The notes: generated by a model from the sequence alone, not told the origin. A stretch of 64,000 bases of DNA from Microbacterium sp. T2.11-28 (GCF_950097975.1 NZ_CATNHF010000012.1:62001-126000), one strand, 5' to 3'. Positions 15,870 to 24,466 are shown, counted from the stretch's first letter. Program-made: numbers and translations.

Positions 15870-17168
15870 TCACTCCGCCGCCGTCCGGTGCGGCCTCCGC
15901 ACCGCGATCGACAGCACGGCCGCGATCGCGCACAGCGCCGCTCCGCCCCACCAGGCGTAGGTGTACTCGCCGAACGCGTCGCGGATGACACCGGCGCCGA
16001 GGGCGGCGAGAGCGGCGCCGATCTGGTGGGCGGCGAACACCCATCCGAAGACGATCGTCCCCCTGTCGCCGAAGATCTCCCGGCACAGCGCCGCCGTCGG
16101 CGGCACCGTGGCGACCCAGTCCAGCCCGTAGACGACGATGAACAGCACCATGCTCGGGTGCACCGTCTCGGCGAGCAGCCACGGCAGCAGCAGGAGCCCG
16201 ACGCCGCGGAAGCCGTAGTAGAGCACGAGCAGCTTGCGGGGGTCGTACTTGTCGGTCAGCCAGCCCGACGCCACCGTGCCCGCGATGTCGAAGACGCCGA
16301 CCACCGCGAGCAGCCCGGCCGCGGTGGTCGTGGGCATGCCGTGGTCGTGCGCCGAGGGGATGAAGTGGATGCCGATCAGCCCGTTGGTCGTCGCTCCGCA
16401 GATGGCGAAGGCGATGGCGAGCGCCCAGAACGAGCGGTGCCGCGACGCGAAGACGAGCCCGTCGAGGGCGCGACGGGCCGCGTTCCCGGTCGCGCGCGCG
16501 GGCGCGGCGTACGTCGCGGGGTCCGCGCCGAACGGCAGCACCCCGCGGTCCTCGGGGTGATCGCGCAGGACGATCCAGACAACGGGCACCGCGGCCAGCG
16601 CCGCCACGGCGACCAGCAGCGACGCCTCCCGCCAGCCGACCGACTCGGCGACCACGGCGACGGGGGGCAGGAAGATGAGCTGACCGGTCGCCGAGCCCGC
16701 GGTCAGGACGCCCATGACCAGTCCCCGGCGCCGCACGAACCAGCGCTGCGCGATGGTCGCGGCGAACACGAGCGCCATCGAGCCCGTGCCGAGTCCGATG
16801 AGGAGACCCCAGAAGACCAGGAGCTGCCACGATGCGGTCATGAGCACGCTGCCGCCGGCGCCGAGCGCGACGAGCGTGAGCGCCGCCGCGACGACCTGGC
16901 GGATGCCGAAGCGATCCATGAGCGCGGCCGCGAACGGCGCGGTGAGGCCGTACAGGAGCAGGTTCACGCTGACGGCGAGGGACATGACGCTCGTCGACCA
17001 GCCGAACTCCTCGTTGAGCGGCACCATGAGCGCCCCGGGCGCGGCCCGGAATCCCGCGGCCGCGAGCAGCGCGACGAACGCCACCGCCGCCACGAGCCAT
17101 GCGGGGTGGAACCGCCGCGGCGGCGACGGCGGGCCGGCCGGATCGAGGGCCTCGGCCTCGGCGGTCAT
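15870..17168 (-). CDS. MFS transporter
   Basis: A 432-residue twelve-helix major facilitator. The N-terminal half has FRAAPGALMVPLNEEFGWS and LMDRFGIRQVVAAAL (loop 2-3 motif), and the C-terminal half has DIAGTVASGWLTDKYDPRKLL. The pattern is that of the OFA/monocarboxylate-type or drug exporter families. The start ATG overlaps the stop of the HxlR regulator gene by ATGA, so the pair is one operon and the exported substrate is likely the inducer of that regulator. Ends 10 bases from the yaeQ stop in convergent orientation. Confidence 0.88.
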   Translation of the reverse strand: MTAEAEALDPAGPPSPPRRFHPAWLVAAVAFVALLAAAGFRAAPGALMVPLNEEFGWSTSVMSLAVSVNLLLYGLTAPFAAALMDRFGIRQVVAAALTLVALGAGGSVLMTASWQLLVFWGLLIGLGTGSMALVFAATIAQRWFVRRRGLVMGVLTAGSATGQLIFLPPVAVVAESVGWREASLLVAVAALAAVPVVWIVLRDHPEDRGVLPFGADPATYAAPARATGNAARRALDGLVFASRHRSFWALAIAFAICGATTNGLIGIHFIPSAHDHGMPTTTAAGLLAVVGVFDIAGTVASGWLTDKYDPRKLLVLYYGFRGVGLLLLPWLLAETVHPSMVLFIVVYGLDWVATVPPTAALCREIFGDRGTIVFGWVFAAHQIGAALAALGAGVIRDAFGEYTYAWWGGAALCAIAAVLSIAVRRPHRTAAE

Positions 17169-17626
17169 GCCGACGCCGCGAGGGTGAAGGGGGCGCCGCC
17201 CATGCTCCGCCGCGACCACATCGCGGCGTCGGCGTCGAGCACCGCGTCGCAGTGGGTGCACCAGTCGGCGGACTCCGCCACCGTGCCGCATCGAGCGCAG
17301 GACACGGTGAGTCCCCACGGGCCCTCGGGGTCGACCTCGCGGGTGAACCTCGCGTAGGCGTGGAGGATCGGCAGCGTCGCGCGGCCCGCTGCGGTCAGCG
17401 CGTACCCGCCGGTGTCCACGCGGGTGAGCACCCCCGCAGCCTCCATCGCCTTGAGCCGACGCGCCAGCACGCTGTCGGCGGCCCCGGTCGCGGACCGGAG
17501 CTCGTCGAACCGGGTCCGGCCCGAGAAGAACTCGCGCAGCAGCACGAGCACCCACGGGTCGGCGAGGACGTCGGCGGCGTGGGCGATCGGGCACGTGGTC
17601 GACGACCAGTCGGAGCGGAGCGGCAT
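17165..17626 (-). CDS. HxlR family transcriptional regulator with C-terminal zinc-ribbon-like tail
   Basis: A 153-residue winged helix regulator: PIAHAADVLADPWVLVLLREFFSG is the HxlR signature, followed by FDELRSATGAADSVLARRLKAMEAAGVL (recognition helix) and the wing VDTGGYALTAAGRATL. Unusually the C terminus adds a CARCGTVAESADWCTHC segment, two CxxC pairs that could bind zinc or sense thiol-reactive compounds. ATG 17626 follows an 8-base-arm palindrome that very likely is its own operator. It overlaps the MFS gene by ATGA and presumably controls it. Confidence 0.88.
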   Translation of the reverse strand: MPLRSDWSSTTCPIAHAADVLADPWVLVLLREFFSGRTRFDELRSATGAADSVLARRLKAMEAAGVLTRVDTGGYALTAAGRATLPILHAYARFTREVDPEGPWGLTVSCARCGTVAESADWCTHCDAVLDADAAMWSRRSMGGAPFTLAASA

Positions 17627-17632
17627 GCATCC

Positions 17633-17649
17633 ACTTTCTTGAAGAAAGT
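17633..17649. promoter_or_regulatory. HxlR operator candidate
   Basis: ACTTTCTT-G-AAGAAAGT: two perfect 8-base arms around one base, ending 7 bases before the HxlR ATG. AT-rich in a GC-rich context and of the length bound by dimeric HxlR proteins. It covers the region where the ribosome binding site of the regulator would lie, which suits tight autorepression of the HxlR-MFS operon. Confidence 0.6.
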
Positions 17650-17707
17650 AGGCCGCGTCAAGAGGGACGCCACGACGAGGAGGCGACCCCGGGCGGCGGG
17701 GGAATGC

Positions 17708-17845
17708 GGGGCGGTCTGGAACCCTGGGAAGTCCGACCGCCCCGCCCGATCCGCCCCCCACACCGAGGGGCCGATCTCGCGCCACCACTCCCCCCGGAGT
17801 GGACCACCGCCTCCCACGGGAAGAGGCGGAGGGCCATAGAGGTGG
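17708..17845. other. Series of hairpins in a 330-base intergenic region
   Basis: The gap between the HxlR gene and the SRPBCC gene has no credible coding frame. It contains successive perfect inverted repeats: GGGGCGGTC/GACCGCCCC (17708-17716 and 17735-17743), CCACTCC/GGAGTGG (17785-17791 and 17796-17802, four-base loop) and CCGCCTC/GAGGCGG (17807-17813 and 17823-17829). A shorter GCCA/TGGC follows. This could be a leader RNA of the SRPBCC gene, a small RNA, or stacked terminators; no known class was recognised. Confidence 0.4.
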
Positions 17846-17956
17846 CGCTCAGGGGGAAGGACTCCCCCGGGCTCCGGTCATGACGCGATGAGGGGAAGTT
17901 TGCCGGAGAAAAGTCTGTCTCTATGGCGAGGTCGGCGCCGGCAGTACGGTGGCGGC

Positions 17957-18415
17957 ATGAGCACGTACACCGTCACCCGTTCGGTCGAGACCACCGCCGC
18001 GCCCGCCGAGGTCCATGCGTTCGTCGACGACTTCCACAAGTGGTCCGCCTGGTCGCCGTGGGAGGACATCGACCCGACCATGCAGCGCTCCTACAGCGGG
18101 CCGGATGCCGGCGTCGGGGCCCACTACGAGTGGAAGGGCGACGGCAAGGTCGGGCAGGGGGAGATGACGATCGAGACCTCGACCCCGCAGTCGATCGGCA
18201 TCCGCCTCGCCTTCCTCAAGCCGTTCGCGGCGGTCTGCCCGACCCGCTTCGACTTCGAGCCGGTCGGATCGGGCACGCGCGTGACCTGGACGATGCAGGG
18301 CGAGAACCGCGGGATCATGGTGCTGCTGGCGCCGCTGCTGCGCATCCAGCAGTCCGTCGGGAAAGACTTCGACCGCGGGCTCGCCCGGCTGAAGGCCGCC
18401 GCCGAGTCCGCCTGA
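17957..18415 (+). CDS. SRPBCC (START-like/polyketide cyclase) family protein
   Basis: A 152-residue protein with the Bet v1-like START fold: begins MSTYTVTRSVETTAAPAEVHAFVDDFHKWSAWSPWED, the usual strand-helix opening of the family, then VGAHYEWKGDGKVGQGEMTI and a long C-terminal helix (GKDFDRGLARLKAAAES). The family binds hydrophobic ligands in an open cavity. ATG 17957 is supported by the domain start; the frame is open 23 codons further upstream. Stand-alone gene behind the hairpin-rich spacer. Confidence 0.88.
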   Translation: MSTYTVTRSVETTAAPAEVHAFVDDFHKWSAWSPWEDIDPTMQRSYSGPDAGVGAHYEWKGDGKVGQGEMTIETSTPQSIGIRLAFLKPFAAVCPTRFDFEPVGSGTRVTWTMQGENRGIMVLLAPLLRIQQSVGKDFDRGLARLKAAAESA

Positions 18416-18537
18416 GGCACGCGAGACGCAGCGGGGGATCCGCGATCCGGGGATGAGCGCGCCCTGAACGTCGGCGGATCCGCCGACGAGCATGGACATC
18501 GCGGCGCGCACGCGCCCCGAAACCGCGAGGAGCAGCC

Positions 18538-19476
18538 ATGCCGAAGACCATCGACATCACCGTCCCCGACCTCACCGGCCGACGCGCCGTCGTGACCGGC
18601 GCCAGCGACGGCGTCGGCGTCGAGATCGCCCTGCGCCTGGCGCGGGCGGGAGCCGAGCTCGTGCTGCCGGTCCGCACCGCGCGCAAGGGCGAAGACGCGG
18701 CGTCCCGCATCCGGCAGCAGGTGCCGGGAGCGCGCGTGGACGTGCGCTCCCTCGACCTGGCGTCGCTGGAATCGGTGGCCCGGTTCGCCGGCGAGCTGAT
18801 CGAGGAGGACCGGCCGCTCGACCTCCTCGTCAACAACGCGGGCGTCATGACCCCGCCGACCCGTCAGCAGTCCGCCGACGGCTTCGAGCTGCAGCTCGCC
18901 ACCAACCACCTCGGGCACGTCGCCCTGACGACCGCCCTCCTGCCGCTGCTGCGTGCGGCACGCGGCCGGGTCGTGAGCCAGGTGAGCATCGCGGCCGACG
19001 AGCGATCCGTCCACTGGGACGATCTGAACTGGGAGAGCGGGTACGACGCGATGGAGGCGTACAGCTCGTCGAAGATCCTCTTCGGACTGTTCGCCGTCGA
19101 GCTGGACCGCCGGAGCGTCGCCGGCGACTGGGGAGTGCGGAGCATGCTGTCCCACCCCGGCATCACGCCGACGAACCTCCTCTCGGCCCAGCCCGGACTC
19201 GGGCGGAGCGAGGACACGCGCGCCGTGCGCGTGATCCGCGCGCTGTCGCGGTGGGGCATCATCGTCGGAACCCCCGCGTCGGCGGCCCTGCCGGCCGTGA
19301 TGGCGGGCACCGATCCCGCAGCGCGGGGCGGGATGCTCTACGGGCCGAGCGGATGGCGCCACCTGGGCGGCCCGCCGGCCGAGCAGCCGCTGTACTCCCG
19401 GCTGGCGGGCGACGACGACGCGCGCCGGGCGTGGGACGCGACCGAGCGCCTGCTCGGGGCTCAGCTGCCCGTCTGA
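18538..19476 (+). CDS. Short-chain dehydrogenase/reductase (SDR)
   Basis: A 312-residue SDR close to the retinol-dehydrogenase-like atypical group. It has TGASDGVG for cofactor binding, NNAGVMTPPT, the catalytic Ser in VSQVSIAAD and YSSSK (Tyr-x3-Lys). The first ~10 residues are an extension before the Rossmann strand. GAGGAGCAGCC precedes ATG 18538. The helix-turn-helix gene 100 bases downstream, same strand, may regulate it; such SDR plus MmyB-type regulator pairs are frequent in actinobacteria. Confidence 0.9.
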   Translation: MPKTIDITVPDLTGRRAVVTGASDGVGVEIALRLARAGAELVLPVRTARKGEDAASRIRQQVPGARVDVRSLDLASLESVARFAGELIEEDRPLDLLVNNAGVMTPPTRQQSADGFELQLATNHLGHVALTTALLPLLRAARGRVVSQVSIAADERSVHWDDLNWESGYDAMEAYSSSKILFGLFAVELDRRSVAGDWGVRSMLSHPGITPTNLLSAQPGLGRSEDTRAVRVIRALSRWGIIVGTPASAALPAVMAGTDPAARGGMLYGPSGWRHLGGPPAEQPLYSRLAGDDDARRAWDATERLLGAQLPV

Positions 19477-19575
19477 GGCGACTGCCCGCTGAGGGCGACG
19501 GCTCGCGCGCGACCCACCGCTGAGGGGGATCGGCGATCCCTTGCAGTCGCAGCGCCCCGACCGGAGACTCGGAGT

Positions 19576-20430
19576 ATGGACAGACCGCAGCTCGCCGACT
19601 TCCTGCGCAAGCGGCGGGAGGCGCTGCAGCCCGAGGACGTGGGGCTGACCCGTGGCCCGCGCCGCCGCACCTCGGGCCTGCGGCGCGAGGAGGTCGCCGC
19701 GCTGTCGGACATGTCGGTCGATTACTACAGCCGGCTGGAGCAGCAGCGCGGACCGCAGCCCTCGGAGCAGATGCTGGCCGCGATCGCCCGGGGCATGCGG
19801 CTGACCCTCGCCGAGCGCGACCACCTCTTCCGCCTCGCAGGGCACCGCGCCCCGGAGCGTGCGGTGCGCACCGACCACGTCTCCCCCGGTCTCATGCGCG
19901 TGCTGGACCGGCTGGCCGACACCCCGGCGCAGGTCATGACCGCGCTCGGCGAGACCCTCGCGCAGACGCCGCCGGCGCGGGTGCTGTTCGGCGACGAGAC
20001 GCGCTTCGAGGGGGCCATGCGCAGCATCGGCTACCGCTGGTTCCTGCATCCGCCCACCCGCGACGTGTATCCCGCCGAGGACCATGCCCGCCACTCGCGC
20101 GCCTTCACCGCCGACATCCGCGCCGTGTTCGCGCAACACGGACCGCGCTCGCGCGCGGGCGCGCTGGTGGCCGAGCTGCTCGAGCGCAGCACGGAGTTCG
20201 CCGAGCTCTGGGAGCAGCACGAGCTCCGCGATCACCACGTGCTCGACAAGCGGCTCCAGCATCCCGAGACGGGGGTCATCGAAGCGCAGTGCCAGATCCT
20301 CGTCGACCCCGACCAGGGGCAGACCCTGCTGGTGATCACCGCGCAGCCGGGGACCGAGAGCTACGACAAGCTGCGGCTGCTCTCGGTGATCGGAACGCAG
20401 CGCATGGAGACGGACGCTCGGACCGGTTAG
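19576..20430 (+). CDS. Helix-turn-helix regulator with MmyB-like ligand-binding domain
   Basis: A 284-residue protein. Residues ~5-75 are an XRE-type domain (LADFLRKRREALQPEDVGL, GLRREEVAALSDMSVDYYSRLEQQRG). Residues ~105-270 are the MmyB-like PAS-fold domain found in Streptomyces MmyB (TPAQVMTALGETLAQTPPARVLFGD, RAGALVAELLERSTEFAELW, TLLVITAQPGTES). MmyB activates methylenomycin synthesis and its homologues often control an adjacent SDR gene, as here. The stop overlaps the peptidase E stop by four bases in convergent orientation. Confidence 0.9.
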   Translation: MDRPQLADFLRKRREALQPEDVGLTRGPRRRTSGLRREEVAALSDMSVDYYSRLEQQRGPQPSEQMLAAIARGMRLTLAERDHLFRLAGHRAPERAVRTDHVSPGLMRVLDRLADTPAQVMTALGETLAQTPPARVLFGDETRFEGAMRSIGYRWFLHPPTRDVYPAEDHARHSRAFTADIRAVFAQHGPRSRAGALVAELLERSTEFAELWEQHELRDHHVLDKRLQHPETGVIEAQCQILVDPDQGQTLLVITAQPGTESYDKLRLLSVIGTQRMETDARTG

Positions 20431-21125
20431 CCGGCGCCGCCGTCGAAGCGCTCCCAGTGGCCCGCCGAGATCACGTCGACCTCGCCGTCGACCACCGAGA
20501 TGGCCGTCTGGTCGTCGATGGCGTACGACGGCACACCGATGGCCGCGGCCCATTCGCGGGCCCGCGCGAGGGTGTTCGACTCCCACCCCGGGTAGTCCAG
20601 ATGCGGGAAGATCGAGAAGTCCACCACGCCCAGGGTCTCGTCGCCGCCGTGGGTCTCGTCGCCGCCGTGAGGCTGCCACTCGACGAAGAGGGGGCCGATG
20701 CGCGGCGTCATCACCATGCTGCCCGCGCTCACGCCGACCCACACGGTCTCGGCGAGCGACGGGAAGAGCGCCGCCAGCCCGGACTCGCGCAGCCAGTGCG
20801 CGAGGAACACGGCCTCGCCCCCGTCGACGAGGAGGACGTCGGCCTGCCGCACCCACGGCATCCAGCGGTCCGCGCCGATGCTGGGGAGGGCGGTGAGCTC
20901 GAGGACCCCCGCCGACTTCCAGCCGAGCCCTCCCAGGCCCGGGCCGTGCTCCCCGGCTCCGGTGATCGTGCCCCACACCGACTCCGGCCCGCACATCGGA
21001 TGCCCCCACTGCGCCGTGGGGATGAACAGCGCCCGCGACTCCTCGATCGGCTTGCCGAGCAGCTGGACGAGTCGTTCCCGGATGGCCTCGTTGGTGACCC
21101 CGCCCGAGGTGAGCAGCAGCTTCAT
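20427..21125 (-). CDS. Peptidase E-like protein (S51, type 1 glutamine amidotransferase fold)
   Basis: A 232-residue protein of the S51 peptidase family: MKLLLTSGGVTNEAI at the start, VLLVDGGEAVFLAHWLRESGL, the nucleophile elbow VWVGVSAGSMVMTPRIG (Ser), and DFSIFPHLDYPGW with the His. E. coli PepE cleaves Asp-X dipeptides; family members also include cyanophycinases. ATG 21125 has AGAGG upstream. A duplicated HGGDET hexapeptide, from an 18-base tandem duplication at 20635-20670, lies in a surface loop before the conserved His region. Confidence 0.85.
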   Translation of the reverse strand: MKLLLTSGGVTNEAIRERLVQLLGKPIEESRALFIPTAQWGHPMCGPESVWGTITGAGEHGPGLGGLGWKSAGVLELTALPSIGADRWMPWVRQADVLLVDGGEAVFLAHWLRESGLAALFPSLAETVWVGVSAGSMVMTPRIGPLFVEWQPHGGDETHGGDETLGVVDFSIFPHLDYPGWESNTLARAREWAAAIGVPSYAIDDQTAISVVDGEVDVISAGHWERFDGGAG

Positions 21126-21225
21126 CGTGTCCGCCTCTTCGTCTGTCGGCTCGTGCCGGCCCCCACACTAGGCCACCCCTCCGACCCGGGCTAGCGTGGA
21201 GGGAGACGACCGAAGGAGCTCCCCC

Positions 21226-22158
21226 ATGAAGACCGTCCCCGTCGGGCCCGACCTGCTGGCCCCCAATGTGGTCCTCGGACTCATGCGCATCACCGACAAG
21301 TCCGACGACGAGATCCGCGAGCTCGTGCGCGTGGCCCGCGACGCCGGCATCGACTTCTTCGACCACGCCGACATCTACGGCTCTCACATGCACCAGTGCG
21401 AGGAGCGCTTCGCCGAGGCGATGCAGCTCACGCCGTCCGAGCGTGCCGAGGTCACCATCCAGACCAAGGCCGGGATCGTGAAGGAGGGGCCGTACTTCGA
21501 CTTCTCATACGAGCGCATCGTCGGCCAGGTCGAGGGGTCGCTGCGCGCCCTGCGCACCGACTACATCGACATCCTGCTGCTCCACCGCCCCGATGCCCTC
21601 GTCGAGCCCGAGGAGGTCGCGCGCGCGTTCGACGAGCTCGAGGCCGCCGGCAAGGTGCGCGCCTTCGGCGTCTCCAACCACACGCCCGGGCAGATCGACC
21701 TGCTGAAGTCCGTCGTGCGGCAGCCGCTCGTGGCGAACCAGCTGCAGCTGTCGATCACCCACGCGCCGATCATCGCGCAGGGCGTCGCGGCCAACATGCA
21801 GGGCACCGACCAGGCCGTGACCCTCGACGGCGGCGGGATCGTGGACTACTGCCGGCTGCACGGCATCACCATCCAGGCGTGGTCGCCGTTCCAGGCGGGA
21901 TTCTTCAACGGCGTGTTCCTGGACTCCCCCGACTACCCCGAGCTGAACGAGGTCATCGACCGGCTCGCGGCGCAGTACGACGTGCCGCCGCTCGCGATCG
22001 CGACCGCGTGGATCACCCGCCATCCCGCGAAGATGCAGGTCGTCCTCGGCACCACCACGCCCGAGCGGGTGAGCGCGGCTGCCCAGGGGTCGGACATCCC
22101 GCTGACCCGGGCGGAGTGGTACGAGCTGTTCCGCGCCGCGGGCTACCGCGTGCCCTGA
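21226..22158 (+). CDS. Aldo/keto reductase
   Basis: A 310-residue NADPH-dependent oxidoreductase of the YdhF-like AKR group. The tetrad is visible: Asp and Tyr in FFDHADIYGSH, Lys in VTIQTKAGIVKEG, His in DILLLHRPDALVEPEEV. FGVSNHTPGQ and VVLGTTTPERV contribute cofactor contacts. AAGGAG 9 bases before ATG 21226 sets the start. Stand-alone gene, convergent with the mannan regulator gene, with complementary CTGAGCG/CGCTCAG arms between the two stops that may terminate both. Confidence 0.92.
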   Translation: MKTVPVGPDLLAPNVVLGLMRITDKSDDEIRELVRVARDAGIDFFDHADIYGSHMHQCEERFAEAMQLTPSERAEVTIQTKAGIVKEGPYFDFSYERIVGQVEGSLRALRTDYIDILLLHRPDALVEPEEVARAFDELEAAGKVRAFGVSNHTPGQIDLLKSVVRQPLVANQLQLSITHAPIIAQGVAANMQGTDQAVTLDGGGIVDYCRLHGITIQAWSPFQAGFFNGVFLDSPDYPELNEVIDRLAAQYDVPPLAIATAWITRHPAKMQVVLGTTTPERVSAAAQGSDIPLTRAEWYELFRAAGYRVP

Positions 22159-22188
22159 GCGCCGATACCGGCGCCCGCTCCGCTCAGC
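22157..22188. terminator. Possible bidirectional terminator between AKR and regulator genes
   Basis: CTGAGCG around 22156 and CGCTCAG around 22181 are complementary and enclose a GGCGCC; the arms overlap both stop codons. No U-tract on either side, so this is only suggestive. Confidence 0.3.
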
Positions 22189-23284
22189 GCTTGCTGTCCG
22201 TCGACTCGCCGACCACGAGGGCGGTGGGGAGGGCGACCTTCCGCACCGCGCGGGGCTGGCGGATGAGGTCGAGGGCGAGGTCGACGGCGGCCTCGCCCAT
22301 CCCTTCCTGATCCTGGCGGATGTGGGTGAAGCGGTAGTGCAGCGGGTCGTAGAACGCGTCGGGGTGGTCGAAGCAGATGACCGACAGGTCGCCCGGGATG
22401 TCCCGTCCGACCCGGAGGGCTGCCGCGCGCAGCATGGCGGCGATGTTGTACTCCGTCGCCACGACCGCGGTCATCCCCGGGCGCGCCCGCAGGTAGGCCT
22501 CGAGCAGGTCGATGTCCTCGTCGGGTGACGCGGTGCTGCCGGGCGTCGTGGAGTGGACCAGGTCGAACACGAGCGCGTCGTCGTGCGGGATGTGGTGCAT
22601 CGCGTGCGCCTTGACGTAGCCGTCTCTGCGGTCGCGCAGGGTGGACACGGTGCTGTCGGAGCTGACCAGGCCGACCGCCTCGTGGCCGAGCGAGAACAGG
22701 TGCTCGGTGGCCTGCTGGCCGGCGACCACGTTGTCGGAGCAGACCGTCGCGACCGGCACCCCGTCGAAGACGCGGTCGAGGATCACGACGGGGAAGTCCT
22801 TGGTCACCAGTTCGAGCACGGCCGGCGGGATGTAGACCGACGAGCTCGGCTGCAGGATGAGGGCGCGCACCCCGCCGTCGACGAGCGAGCGGATGAGCCG
22901 GTCCTCGGCCGAGGCGTCGCCGAGGCTGCGCTTGACCAGCAGGTTGGCGCTCGCGTTCGCCCGGTCGAGCAGGCCGCCGATGATCCGGGTGCCGAAGGTG
23001 TCGTCGAAGTTGGTGACGATCAGCCCGACGAGCGGATGGGTGAGCGAGTGCGAGGCCGGTGCGACGGTGGCGACGTCGCTGATGACGATCGTGCCCACCC
23101 GGGGGCGCCGGCTGATGAACCCGTCGCCGCGGAGCAGGTCGAGCGCCTTCTTGACGGTGATGGCGCTGACCCCGTGACGCTCCGAGAGCTCCGCGTCGGA
23201 GGGGAGCCGCTCCCCCACCGGGTGGTCGCCGCGCTCGATCGCGGACCGCAGGTCGTCGTACACCGCCCGGTACAGCGCCGTCAT
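22184..23284 (-). CDS. GntR-type DNA-binding / LacI-type sensor regulator of the mannan locus
   Basis: A 366-residue chimera as in AraR. Residues 1-75 are a GntR winged helix (LYRAVYDDLRSAIERGDHPV, LPSDAELSERHGVSAITVKKALDLL). Residues ~90-366 are a periplasmic-binding-protein-like sensor (LVGLIVTNFDDTFGTRIIGGL, FPVVILDRVFDGVPVATVCSDN, SVICFDHPDAFYDP). It presumably represses the mannan genes until a manno-oligosaccharide binds. ATG 23284 with a GGGGGG run upstream is preferred to GTG 23299. It is the last gene in the direction of the locus and has its own AT-rich motif at 23310. Confidence 0.88.
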   Translation of the reverse strand: MTALYRAVYDDLRSAIERGDHPVGERLPSDAELSERHGVSAITVKKALDLLRGDGFISRRPRVGTIVISDVATVAPASHSLTHPLVGLIVTNFDDTFGTRIIGGLLDRANASANLLVKRSLGDASAEDRLIRSLVDGGVRALILQPSSSVYIPPAVLELVTKDFPVVILDRVFDGVPVATVCSDNVVAGQQATEHLFSLGHEAVGLVSSDSTVSTLRDRRDGYVKAHAMHHIPHDDALVFDLVHSTTPGSTASPDEDIDLLEAYLRARPGMTAVVATEYNIAAMLRAAALRVGRDIPGDLSVICFDHPDAFYDPLHYRFTHIRQDQEGMGEAAVDLALDLIRQPRAVRKVALPTALVVGESTDSKR

Positions 23285-23309
23285 CCGGTTGCCCCCCACT
23301 CGCGAATCA

Positions 23310-23322
23310 ACATATTTAATGT
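23310..23322. promoter_or_regulatory. AT-rich operator candidate of the GntR/LacI regulator
   Basis: ACAT-ATTTA-ATGT, a four-base-arm inverted repeat 26 bases upstream of the regulator ATG. Its core ATATTTAATG recurs as ATATTCAATG at 31041 upstream of the first gene of the mannan locus. Such AT runs are rare in this window. Confidence 0.45.
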
Positions 23323-23354
23323 ATCACCGAGCGGGGGGCGCCGTCGGGACGGAC

Positions 23355-24416
23355 TCAGCGAGCGGCGCGACGCGCGCGCAGTTCGAGCGCCATGATCGCG
23401 CTCAGCTGCGTGGAGAAGTCCACCTTGTCGCCCGCCGGGGCCGACCAGTCGTCGCCGGCGAGGAGCCGCCCGTCACGCACCGCGCTGCGCCACAGGGCGT
23501 CGGTGCTGGTCCGCACGAACCCGTCCAGCTCCCGGGCGGCGTCGGAGTCGGGGTCGAGGGCATCGAGGAGCGTGCCGATGTACCGGTAGTAGACGCCCTT
23601 GAACAGGCCCTCGTCGCCGCCGGAGCCCTCCTGCCGGAAGATCCCGTTCTCCGACAGCTCGGCGAGCGCCGTGAGCGCGGTCCGCGACGCGTCGTCCAGG
23701 TAGCGCTCGTCCCCGGTCGCGCCGGCGAGCGCGACGCCCGCCCCGACGTAGAGACCCTGGTTGTAGGTGAAGCGCCAGTGGAGGTCGAGCTCGCCGTCCT
23801 CCTCGCGGTTGATGCCGTCCTCGACGAACCCGTCGGGCCGGACGACCGTGTCGGTGAGCCACCGGTAGGCGGCGAGTCCGTAGTCGAGGTAGCGCGCATC
23901 GTCGTCGCGCGCGCTCAGGCGGGCGGAGAGGATGACGAACGGACCGTTCGCGGGGGTGTTCTTGTAGTAGAGCTGCTGCTTGCGCCACGCGACACTCGGG
24001 CCCATGGTGTCGTTCCAGCCGTGGTCGACGACATGGTTCCAGATGGCGATCGCGTCGCGCAGGTAGGCATCGTCGCCGGTGGCGTCGTGAAGACGCAGGA
24101 TCGCCAGCGCGTACCAGAGCATGTCGTCGAAGTAGTCGTTGAACAGCGACCCGCCGTTGCGTTCGAGGATGTTGCGGTAAGCCGCCTCGGCCTTGTCCAG
24201 CCACTGCCGGTCGCCGGTTCGCTCGAACGCGTCGACGCGCACGTCGATCAGGTGCGCGAGCCACCAGTAGTTGAAGGTGGCGTTGTCGCCCGCGGGGTGG
24301 CTGTTGTTGAGCAGCTGCGGTCCGTCGACGCCGAAGAAGTGGTCGAGGCTGTCCTGCGCGAGCGACGCGCGGTCGTCCCATTCGGTCTGCGGGGCGGTGC
24401 GCGATGCGGTGGTCAT
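23355..24416 (-). CDS. Glycoside hydrolase family 76 (alpha-1,6-mannanase-like), cytosolic
   Basis: A 353-residue alpha-helical barrel enzyme without signal peptide. GH76 features: NNSHPAGDNATFNYWWLAHLID, the catalytic Asp pair in FNDYFDDMLWYALAIL, WRKQQLYYKNTPANGP and FTYNQGLYVGAGVAL. GH76 enzymes cleave alpha-1,6-mannosidic bonds of yeast and mycobacterial mannans. A cytosolic copy would trim imported oligosaccharides alongside the GH125 enzyme. ATG 24416. A 14-base-stem hairpin separates it from the binding-protein gene upstream and may lower its expression relative to that gene. Confidence 0.88.
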   Translation of the reverse strand: MTTASRTAPQTEWDDRASLAQDSLDHFFGVDGPQLLNNSHPAGDNATFNYWWLAHLIDVRVDAFERTGDRQWLDKAEAAYRNILERNGGSLFNDYFDDMLWYALAILRLHDATGDDAYLRDAIAIWNHVVDHGWNDTMGPSVAWRKQQLYYKNTPANGPFVILSARLSARDDDARYLDYGLAAYRWLTDTVVRPDGFVEDGINREEDGELDLHWRFTYNQGLYVGAGVALAGATGDERYLDDASRTALTALAELSENGIFRQEGSGGDEGLFKGVYYRYIGTLLDALDPDSDAARELDGFVRTSTDALWRSAVRDGRLLAGDDWSAPAGDKVDFSTQLSAIMALELRARRAAR

Positions 24417-24430
24417 GAAGGCTCCAGAGC

Positions 24431-24466
24431 GGATCGGGGTGAGGGGATCGGGGTGAGGGGATCGGT
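24431..24466. repeat. 14-base tandem repeat in the binding-protein/GH76 spacer
   Basis: GGATCGGGGTGAGG occurs twice in a row (24431-24444, 24445-24458), followed by a partial third unit, directly before the strong hairpin at 24467. Confidence 0.7.

Noticed and set aside
18124..21393. A 1089-codon minus-strand frame over the SRPBCC, SDR, HTH and peptidase regions
   Set aside because: Antisense shadow of well-supported genes; no motif and biased Arg/Gly/Ala composition.
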